Positions 31,039 to 36,649 of a DNA stretch of 36,649 nucleotides are shown in pieces (positions within the stretch are counted from its first letter, which is position 1; each line of letters begins with the position of its first letter). A program made the translations under genes and the position numbers. Under the pieces are notes generated by a model. It did no database searches. It saw nothing but the letters and a program-made list of their open reading frames with translations, and was not told the DNA's origin. The stretch covers positions 1 through 36,649 of IMG/VR virus record IMGVR_UViG_3300045135_000986, one strand, 5' to 3'. This DNA is from a virus.

Positions 31039-31968
31039 TTATGCTGCAGTTGTATCTAACTTACAAACACAACCATTGTTTAGTACACCGAATCCCATTG
31101 CATAAGAAGATACCATTAATGTACCTTGCTTTTGAATTTGATATTCAGCTTCTGTTTTAACGTCTAATAACTTAACAACACCAACAGCTTCGTTAGTGAA
31201 TACATAAATTGTATCAGCACCAATGTTGTTAGAGATAGTTACATTCATACCAGCAACTTGTACTAATTTACCAGTGTCAATACCACCGTTGTTACCTTGA
31301 GTCATATCTTTATGAACAGCACCTGATTGTACTAATCTGTTGTAGTTCTTTGGAGACATAACACAGTATCTTTCACCTGGAATATCATCTTCGTCAAATG
31401 CAGTATTAGCATCGAATAAAGAAGCTAAGATTTTATCACCAGCTTCAGCGTTAGAGTCAGCGATAGCTACACCTACAGAAATTGCAGTTTGAGCTGAAGG
31501 TTGACCTTCTCCACCGTTTGTATCGTCTGCGTTTGCAGTACCAGCAGCAGCAGTGTCTAATGCACCAATAACAGCTTTATCAACTTCAATAGCTAACTTT
31601 CTACCCATTTCTGATGCGTAAGTAGCTCTTGTTTCGTAGTGTTGCATAGCTTCTTCAAATCTATCAACAAACACTGATGCATATTTTAAGTTATCGATTT
31701 CGATTACTCTCTCACCAGCGTTGATTAAGTTAGGTACTACATCCTCACCTGGTACGTGTGTTGATACAGCAGTATCATATTTACCGATTACTGCGAAAGA
31801 TGCAGATTTACCGTGTGGAATTGTTCTAGTTTTAACTAATGGTAAGAATACGTTTTTAGTTTCAAATGAAGTCATAACCTCACCTGAGAATACTTTGATT
31901 GCTAGGTCTCTATCAGATACTCCTAAAGTTCTTGAAGTACCAATACCTTGTGAAGGTGTAAATGCCAT
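31039..31968 (-). CDS. Major capsid protein (T7 gp10-like)
   Basis: A 309-aa HK97-fold-type capsid protein of the T7-like marine group. It starts MAFTPSQGIGTSRTLGVSDR; KNVFLPLVKTRTIPHGKSAS and RYCVMSPKNYNRLVQSGAVH are conserved blocks; it ends CVCKLDTTAA. No frameshifted longer form, as in T7 gp10B, is obvious. It is preceded by scaffold and portal, with a 273-base non-coding leader, and followed by a terminator. AAGGA precedes ATG 31968. Confidence 0.94.
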   Translation of the reverse strand: MAFTPSQGIGTSRTLGVSDRDLAIKVFSGEVMTSFETKNVFLPLVKTRTIPHGKSASFAVIGKYDTAVSTHVPGEDVVPNLINAGERVIEIDNLKYASVFVDRFEEAMQHYETRATYASEMGRKLAIEVDKAVIGALDTAAAGTANADDTNGGEGQPSAQTAISVGVAIADSNAEAGDKILASLFDANTAFDEDDIPGERYCVMSPKNYNRLVQSGAVHKDMTQGNNGGIDTGKLVQVAGMNVTISNNIGADTIYVFTNEAVGVVKLLDVKTEAEYQIQKQGTLMVSSYAMGFGVLNNGCVCKLDTTAA

Positions 31969-32241
31969 TTTATTTTCCTTAATAGTTAGTAGCAGTTGGT
32001 CTGCTTATGTTAGCCTTGAAGGGCAGCCAAAGGTTTATGTTGTGTTCGTTATCGTTACTTTCTTGCTGGTATCCTCTCAAAACCTACCTCGGTAAATTTA
32101 TTGGAGGGCAACAGTACTCGTTATTGATTTGTGAACGGTAACTCCCCCGAAAGGGAGCTAAGAGTAAAGATGATGAACTTTGGTCTTACATATAGGTCAG
32201 TTAAACTTCCAAATCAGAGGTCCTCACTTTAATGCCAAAGA
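31969..32241 (-). promoter_or_regulatory. Long leader of the capsid gene with GC-rich hairpin
   Basis: 273 bases without a gene between scaffold and capsid. The clearest structure is AGCTCCC-TTTCGG-GGGAGTT on the minus strand (32159-32140), a 7-bp stem with one G-U pair; a TAGAAGTCAATTCTA hairpin overlaps the end of the scaffold gene. No copy of the T7-like promoter core is found here, unlike T7, where phi-10 lies before the capsid gene. It may hold an RNA processing or translation control element. Confidence 0.5.
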
Positions 32242-33048
32242 CTAGAATTGACTTCTAGCTATCTTCATCTCTACTTGTTTTCTAAAGGCAGGGTCAGTTC
32301 TATATCTAGGGTCTGCCATTTCTCTAGTCATTTCTTTAGTAGAAGAGTAACCTCTTGAGTTATTAGTTGCTGTTGTACCATTGTCAATTAAGTTAGGTTC
32401 TCCAGCTTCACTTCTATATCTTGCGTATAAACCTTGAAGGGCAAACTTAGCAGTTTCCTGTTTAGATACCATTTGGTTTAAAGCGTCAATCTCACTTTCA
32501 GGTAAATTCTCATTAGCCCACTCAACCATTTCATTAAACTGTTCTGTACCACCTGCTACAGCGTGTAGCTCCTGTACATTCTTTTCAGCTAATGCTTGTT
32601 GTCCAGCGATATAAGCATCTACAGTATCTTTACCTAAACCTTTGTCTGCTAACATCTTATAAGTATCTTCCGATAATTGTCCGTTGTCTGCAAACTCTTG
32701 ATTAAGTTCTGTAAGGTCAAAGCCTTTTTCTTCAGCTACTGCTTGAGCTTCATCTTCAGTTGATGGTACATCAGCAGGTTCATCTTCTGCTTTAGGTTCA
32801 TCTGTTGGTTCGTCTGTAGGGTTATCTTCTTTCTTACCTAGCCTAGCTTCGAGTTCCTTGTAAGCTTTCTCTAGTTCTTCAGGTGACTTATATTTACCTG
32901 CTAATAGAGCTTCATCTTCTCCAAACTGTGCTGAGTCTTTTTCAAGTGATGCAGCTTCAGCATTATCTACTTTAGCTATCATCTCAGCTTCGTGATTACT
33001 TACTTGTTCCGTTGTTACTTCGTTGTTTTCTACTTGGTTTGTTATCAT
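32242..33048 (-). CDS. Capsid assembly scaffolding protein (T7 gp9-like)
   Basis: A 268-aa very acidic protein (T7 gp9 is 307 aa). It has KYKSPEELEKAYKELEARLG (about residues 52-71), a common scaffold segment, then a Glu/Asp/Pro-rich region (about 72-110), a helical middle, and a basic C-terminus (DPAFRKQVEMKIARSQF) suited to capsid binding. It lies between the portal side and the capsid gene. The start is inside the upstream 57-aa gene (53-base overlap). Confidence 0.93.
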   Translation of the reverse strand: MITNQVENNEVTTEQVSNHEAEMIAKVDNAEAASLEKDSAQFGEDEALLAGKYKSPEELEKAYKELEARLGKKEDNPTDEPTDEPKAEDEPADVPSTEDEAQAVAEEKGFDLTELNQEFADNGQLSEDTYKMLADKGLGKDTVDAYIAGQQALAEKNVQELHAVAGGTEQFNEMVEWANENLPESEIDALNQMVSKQETAKFALQGLYARYRSEAGEPNLIDNGTTATNNSRGYSSTKEMTREMADPRYRTDPAFRKQVEMKIARSQF

Positions 33049-33169
33049 CTTTACTTTCCTTTTCTTCTAGTGCTTTTCTTCTTGCTTCTTGTTCTTCTAA
33101 CATTTTTTGCATAGGTGTTTTGTGTTTGATACCATCATATACATCACCATACTTTTTACTTAATGCCAT
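32996..33169 (-). CDS. Small charged protein between portal and scaffold (57 aa)
   Basis: A frame of 57 codons from ATG 33169, with AAGGAGT 6-8 bases before it, running 53 bases into the scaffold gene in another frame. The product starts MALSKKYGDVYDGIKHKTPM, has a Glu/Lys/Arg-rich helix (MLEEQEARRKALEEKE) and a polar basic tail. No family recognised. The good ribosome binding site and filling of the gap support expression; a head-assembly accessory role is only suggested by position. Confidence 0.65.
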   Translation of the reverse strand: MALSKKYGDVYDGIKHKTPMQKMLEEQEARRKALEEKESKDDNKPSRKQRSNNGTSK

Positions 33170-33187
33170 ATCTTTACTCCTTCCTTA

Positions 33188-34723
33188 TTATTGTTGTTGA
33201 GCTGCTGCTTGAACTGCTGCTGAACCTGCTTCTGCTCCAGCTGTTTGTGCCATAGCACCCATACCTTGCTGAGCTAGTGCTGCTTCTTGCTGTGCTTGTT
33301 GTTCTTGAGCTATTTGCTCTTGTGATTTAATTATCCCTTTAGTCTCAATACCAAGTGACATACCAATCTGTGCGATAACTGCATCTACATTTGTGTATTG
33401 TGCAAATATCTCTGGTCCTAGTAGTTGTTGTAGTGTTTGAGAGAATTGTACCAATTTATTATAGTCGTGTCCTCTACCTAAAGCTTCTACACCTGTTACA
33501 ATAACTGGTTCAACTAAGTCCTCTGGGAACTTAACTTTACTTGAAGCCATTAATAATCTAACTAGTGGTAGTTGTAGTTCTTGAGTTAAAATACTATAGA
33601 TACCACCTAAAGCATCTTCAAGTTCTCCTGCCATAAGCCTAACTTCTTCTGCTGTAACTCTTTCAGCGTCTCTTCTAGCTGACTCGTTAAGCAAGAAAGC
33701 TGATGCTAATCTTCTTGAAATATCTTGTGATACTTCGTACGCAATTCTAAGGTCACTGCCTTTATCTACCTGCATAGTTGATATGTCGGCTGCGTTACCC
33801 CTGATAAAACTACCAGAAGGAGACTTAACTAACTTATCTAGTTTAACAGTTGAAGCAGGGTTAACTAAGAATAATATCTTTGATGAAGCAGCTGAAGCTT
33901 CGATAATACTCATCTGTAGGGCTTCAAGTGAACGTAAGTCACCTAAGTATTGTTCAACTAAACCTCTACCATAATCTTCACCAGCGATTGCTGTCCATCT
34001 TAATGGGATGTAAGGTAAGTTTTCAGGTTTAAAAACACCTCTTGTACCAGGTACTTCTTGCTCTAGTGCTTCTTGCCATACGTCAAATGTTTTACCATTC
34101 CACTCTGCAACTGTGTACAAATCAACATCGTTAGTTGAGTTTTGTACTTGCTCTGCGTTCATACCTTCAGGTAAGTCAAGAGGGTTTACAACTTCTTTAG
34201 TTACGATTGTTTTTAATTTTCCATTCGTTGCTCTTTTAATTACATAGTTGTTTAGGTTATATACTTTAGTTTTACCAGATTTATCTCTGTACACTAATGC
34301 GTTACCTGTTGCTACTAGTAGTTTAAGGGCGTGGAATAAAGGAACTCTTAACGCTTCTCTTTCGATTTGTGCTTTAAGTCCTTGTTCGATATCAGCTAAT
34401 TGTTGATTAACAACTGCTGTTGCTCCTGCTTGTTGTTGTTCCAGGTCTAGCATAGCTAACTTATCTGGTACAAATCTAAAGAAAGGAGAGTTTGGAGGTA
34501 GTAGTGATAGTAGTAGCTTTGAAGCTAAGTTGTTAACTGCCCTAGAACCTAACGATTGATACGGTGTATCTAAGTCTGTTGTCTCTGTGTGTGCTGTATC
34601 TACGATTAATGATGGGATTGTAAGCTCTGCACAAGCCTTTGCTCTGTCTAGTACAGAAGTTCTTTCACCATCAAGCTTAGACCATCTAGTTTTTACAGAG
34701 AAAGTTTCTTGTTGCTCTGCCAT
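33188..34723 (-). CDS. Portal (head-tail connector) protein (T7 gp8-like)
   Basis: A 511-aa protein (T7 gp8 is 536 aa). Conserved blocks are visible: CAELTIPSLIV, SRAVNNLASKLLLSLLPPNS (about residues 57-76), PYIPLRWTAIAGEDYGRGLV (about 236-255) and ESARRDAERVTAEEVRLMAG. The C-terminus is Gln/Ala-rich. It forms the dodecameric ring for DNA entry and exit. AGGAG precedes ATG 34723. Followed by the 57-aa gene and scaffold. Confidence 0.96.
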   Translation of the reverse strand: MAEQQETFSVKTRWSKLDGERTSVLDRAKACAELTIPSLIVDTAHTETTDLDTPYQSLGSRAVNNLASKLLLSLLPPNSPFFRFVPDKLAMLDLEQQQAGATAVVNQQLADIEQGLKAQIEREALRVPLFHALKLLVATGNALVYRDKSGKTKVYNLNNYVIKRATNGKLKTIVTKEVVNPLDLPEGMNAEQVQNSTNDVDLYTVAEWNGKTFDVWQEALEQEVPGTRGVFKPENLPYIPLRWTAIAGEDYGRGLVEQYLGDLRSLEALQMSIIEASAASSKILFLVNPASTVKLDKLVKSPSGSFIRGNAADISTMQVDKGSDLRIAYEVSQDISRRLASAFLLNESARRDAERVTAEEVRLMAGELEDALGGIYSILTQELQLPLVRLLMASSKVKFPEDLVEPVIVTGVEALGRGHDYNKLVQFSQTLQQLLGPEIFAQYTNVDAVIAQIGMSLGIETKGIIKSQEQIAQEQQAQQEAALAQQGMGAMAQTAGAEAGSAAVQAAAQQQ

Positions 34724-34727
34724 AGTT

Positions 34728-34967
34728 TTATACTCCTGTTCCTAGTCCAGTACCACCTGAAGCAGCAACTCCTGCTGTTCCTGTGTTTGTTGTAGGGATT
34801 TGTAGTTTTCTTTTACCTTGCTTCTTCTTTTTCTTTCTTTCAGTATCTTCTGATTCTTGGTAAGCCATTTCGCTAGTTGCTTGATTACTTACTTTTGCTT
34901 TTGGTTCTGGTGCTGGTGCTGGTTTACTGCTTCCTCCACCAAAGATTTTTTTAACTGTACCACCCAT
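34728..34967 (-). CDS. gp7.3-like small virion protein, copy 2
   Basis: A 79-aa basic, low-complexity protein: MGGTVKKIFGGG start, Pro/Ala/Lys linker, ERKKKKKQGKRKLQIPTT, then a Gly/Thr-rich end. The motif K-x-x-G-K-R/K-x-L-x-I-P followed by Gly/Ser/Thr is shared with the gene at 34970-35179 and recalls the C-terminus of T7 gp7.3 (GKKSLSV...GGGINI), a virion protein ejected into the cell. Position just before the portal agrees. Confidence 0.72.
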   Translation of the reverse strand: MGGTVKKIFGGGSSKPAPAPEPKAKVSNQATSEMAYQESEDTERKKKKKQGKRKLQIPTTNTGTAGVAASGGTGLGTGV

Positions 34968-34969
34968 AA

Positions 34970-35179
34970 TTAGATACCCCCTACGCCACTACCTGAAGTA
35001 GTTGTTGTTGTTGTACCTGTTGGTATCTGTAGTCTCTTCTTACCCATCTTTCTTTTCTTTACATCATTGTCTTTTTCATCTTCACCACCTGGTTGGAATG
35101 TTGCTTCCTCTACTGATGCCGAAGGCTCAGGTGCTGGTGTGTAAGATTGTGTTTTTGGTTTACTGAATATACCGCTCAT
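34970..35179 (-). CDS. gp7.3-like small virion protein, copy 1
   Basis: A 69-aa protein: MSGIFSKPKTQSYTPAPEPS, an acidic middle, KKRKMGKKRLQIPTG, then Thr/Ser/Gly-rich end (GSGVGGI). It shares the P-A-P-E-P segment and the basic G-K-x-x-L-Q-I-P motif with the next gene, pointing to a tandem duplication. T7 gp7.3-type role (tail/virion assembly, ejection) is inferred from motif and position. AAAGGA precedes ATG 35179. Confidence 0.72.
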   Translation of the reverse strand: MSGIFSKPKTQSYTPAPEPSASVEEATFQPGGEDEKDNDVKKRKMGKKRLQIPTGTTTTTTSGSGVGGI

Positions 35180-35180
35180 A

Positions 35181-35369
35181 CTATATTTCCTTTAAGTCGT
35201 TGTTGATTTCTTTAATCTTTTCTATGATTAGCACTTTGCCGTGCAACAAGCCCTGTTCATAAGCAGATTGTTCAGCTGTTACAATCGTCTGTGTTTCAGG
35301 GTAAACCTCTGCTAACCATTGTACCAAATCTTCTAAGTTGGTTGGTAGTAGTTGTTTGTCTTCTAACAT
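35181..35369 (-). CDS. Small hypothetical protein (62 aa)
   Basis: A 62-aa acidic helical protein (MLEDKQLLPTNLEDLVQWLA start; ends KIKEINNDLKEI). AGAGGA lies before ATG 35369. It is the first gene after the promoter at 35495 and its hairpin leader, so it heads the late structural operon. No family recognised. Confidence 0.68.
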   Translation of the reverse strand: MLEDKQLLPTNLEDLVQWLAEVYPETQTIVTAEQSAYEQGLLHGKVLIIEKIKEINNDLKEI

Positions 35370-35389
35370 ATCTTTATCCTCTCTTTAGT

Positions 35390-35456
35390 AAAAAACAAGA
35401 GAGAAACCTAACACAGTCTTTAAGTAATCTTAAAGCATACTTTAAGTGTTCTCTCT
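35390..35456 (-). terminator. Hairpin leader with U-run between promoter and late operon
   Basis: On the minus strand AGAGAGAA (35456-35449) pairs with TTCTCTCT (35405-35398), enclosing a second hairpin CTTAAAG-TATG-CTTTAAG and a copy of the CTGTGTTAGGTTT element, and is followed by a run of six T residues (35395-35390). It looks like an intrinsic terminator, yet a promoter lies upstream and genes follow; attenuation or an RNase III-type processing site are both possible. Confidence 0.6.
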
Positions 35457-35494
35457 CTAGCTATAGGTATTCTTTAGTTCTTCCATAGCCTTCT

Positions 35495-35515
35495 TCTAGT
35501 GGGTACGTAACTCAC
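35495..35515 (-). promoter_or_regulatory. T7-like phage promoter for the late structural operon
   Basis: Minus strand GTGAGTTACGTACCCACTAG then A. It shares GAGTTAYG-nACCCACTAGA with the 11608 copy and the ACYCACT core with all four. It overlaps the exonuclease stop (35512) and leads into the hairpin leader and the small virion genes. Confidence 0.8.
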
Positions 35516-36267
35516 CACTTAGGTGTCCATAAATCTATTGTAGACCCGTTGTACTGGTGCATAGAGCATAGTCTCATAGTGTTAATAGCATCCTCTTCAG
35601 TAAGTCCTTTGCTTTCGTAAGTTTCTACCACTGCTGACCATATCTTCTGTTCATCACCTTCACATTCTTTAAGTATAGCTTTAGCTTTAACTGGACCAAT
35701 ACCAGGACAACCCTTGTAGCCATCTGATGTATCTCCAACTAAACATTGGTAGTATTCAAAGTTAATAGCTTTCTTCTCACTGATAGTTACATATAAGTCG
35801 TTGTTGTAGTTGTAGTGGTATCCAGGTGTTTGGTACAAGACATCTTTATCTATAGCACAAACCATACAATCATCAGGGTACTCTTTTTTGTACCACACAA
35901 CATAATCATCTGCTTCATAACCTTCACACATCTTGCTTGGGTAGTTATCTAACATAAACTGTAGTATCTCTTTGTAGCCTGTAGGTTTTCTAGCTCCTAC
36001 TCTGTGTTGTTTATAACCTAAAGGATTATCATACCTAAAGTTACCTTTACCTGTAAATACTAATAACACTTCGTCAGCTTCAGCAGCAAACATAATGTTT
36101 TCAATCAAGGTACTACAAGACTCGTAACACTGCTCTAGGTCAGTTGTATAGTCTATGTCAGGTTCTGCTCCCTCGTGCTTTACCTCGTATTCATTCCAAT
36201 AGTTTTTCTCTTCAATAGCGAAACCTACCTTGTAGATTAAGCTATCGGCATCTATAAGTGCTTTCAT
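35512..36267 (-). CDS. 5'-3' exonuclease (T7 gp6-like, FEN family)
   Basis: A 251-aa flap/5' exonuclease that removes RNA primers and degrades host DNA. Metal-binding acidic residues are visible in LIDADS (D5, D7), YEADDYVV (near 117-124), AIDKDVL (near 137-143) and GDTSD. The helix-three-turn-helix DNA clamp GCPGIGPVKAKAIL (near 187-200) follows directly. AAAGGAG precedes ATG 36267. It lies between PhoH and the late promoter, as gp6 lies before the structural genes in T7. Confidence 0.94.
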   Translation of the reverse strand: MKALIDADSLIYKVGFAIEEKNYWNEYEVKHEGAEPDIDYTTDLEQCYESCSTLIENIMFAAEADEVLLVFTGKGNFRYDNPLGYKQHRVGARKPTGYKEILQFMLDNYPSKMCEGYEADDYVVWYKKEYPDDCMVCAIDKDVLYQTPGYHYNYNNDLYVTISEKKAINFEYYQCLVGDTSDGYKGCPGIGPVKAKAILKECEGDEQKIWSAVVETYESKGLTEEDAINTMRLCSMHQYNGSTIDLWTPKW

Positions 36268-36276
36268 ATTTCTCCT

Positions 36277-36649
36277 TTATCCGAAGATATTATCAACAAC
36301 CTTAGTTAACTCTGACCTTTGGATGTGTTGTAGTTCTACAAAGCTAATGTGTTTGTTACCTTTACAATGTGGTAACAGTTTCTTATAGCCTTCCATACCT
36401 CTGTTAGCTCCATACGTCTGTGATGGGTCTAGTATTAATACCAACTTAGAACCTTCAGCTACCCTTGACATAATCTGTCTTAAGGTGTTGTGGTCTAGTA
36501 ACTGTGCTTCATCTACCAACAGTATTTTATTATGGTAACTTGCACCCTGAATAGACTCAATCGGCATAGCCTCAAAGTATTCATCATATATTTTCTGAGC
36601 TTCTTCATTCTCTCTATCCTTATCTGTACATTCATATAGGAACTGTAGG
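36277..36649 (-). CDS. PhoH-like ATPase, C-terminal part (5' end outside the window)
   Basis: An open frame of 123 codons enters from the right edge without a start. It contains YFEAMPIESIQGASYHNKIL, the Walker B block LLVDEAQLL, a sensor-like SKLVLILDPSQ and QHIQRSELTKVVDNIF at the end, all as in PhoH C-terminal halves. The P-loop half is missing. An internal ATG in that block (36567) is not the real start, since conserved sequence lies above it. PhoH-like genes are common in marine phages; their role in infection is not settled. Confidence 0.85.
   Translation of the reverse strand, partial: LQFLYECTDKDRENEEAQKIYDEYFEAMPIESIQGASYHNKILLVDEAQLLDHNTLRQIMSRVAEGSKLVLILDPSQTYGANRGMEGYKKLLPHCKGNKHISFVELQHIQRSELTKVVDNIFG

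Noticed and set aside
31721-32095. Plus-strand frame across the capsid start and leader
   Set aside because: It runs against all gene direction, lacks a ribosome binding site and mostly mirrors the capsid gene.
1-36649. Prophage or temperate phage signs (integrase, repressor, attachment site, tRNA)
   Set aside because: None seen on either strand; the full T7-type lytic gene set and single coding direction argue for an obligately lytic phage.

Overview
The window is most of the genome of an AT-rich T7-like podovirus (Autographiviridae-type gene set). It has a single-subunit RNA polymerase, a gp4-like primase-helicase, a gp5-like DNA polymerase, a gp2.5-like SSB, and the gp8 to gp19 head, tail and terminase series. 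Every recognisable gene is on the minus strand, so gene order runs from high to low coordinates. There is no integrase, tRNA, IS element or CRISPR array. ThyX, a PhoH-like ATPase and the overall gene content recall T7-like phages of marine bacteria, but the host cannot be fixed from this sequence.

The contig is cut at an arbitrary point between the DNA polymerase gene (left edge) and a PhoH-like gene (right edge). Reading leftwards from 36649: PhoH (partial), 5'-3' exonuclease, a T7-like promoter and hairpin leader, small virion-type proteins (two gp7.3-like paralogues), portal, a 57-aa protein, scaffold, major capsid protein with a terminator, an endonuclease VII-like gene, tail tubular proteins A and B, and a second endonuclease VII-like gene. 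Next come three fibre genes with two small fibre-assembly proteins, two lysis-type membrane proteins, a gp13-position protein, a cupin, the gp14/15/16-like internal virion proteins, and the small and large terminase subunits.

After the large terminase comes a 974-base gene-free block (10701-11674). It holds a phage promoter, inverted and direct repeats, a C-poor duplicated segment and an array of CTTAAAG/CTTAAGG heptamers with GGTAACCACCT units. By analogy with T7 (phi-OR, terminal repeat, CCTAAAG arrays, phi-OL), this is where the physical ends of the virion DNA are joined in the assembly. To its left lie the early genes: small acidic proteins, a Cys-rich Gp88-like protein and a small membrane protein, with candidate host promoters. 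ThyX, the RNA polymerase, SSB, an HNH endonuclease, a RusA-like resolvase, a 45-aa protein, the primase-helicase and the DNA polymerase follow.

The main points of interest are these. (1) The RNA polymerase frame continues 193 codons above its first ATG/GTG/TTG and appears to start at an AUA codon behind a perfect AGGAGG. (2) Four promoters share a T7-like core, and pairs of them share upstream palindromes or leader elements. (3) The terminal region carries an array like the T7 concatemer-processing repeats. (4) Endonuclease genes share a near-identical 5' end but have different nuclease domains. (5) A transglycosylase-like domain sits at the C-terminus of the gp15-position protein instead of in gp16.
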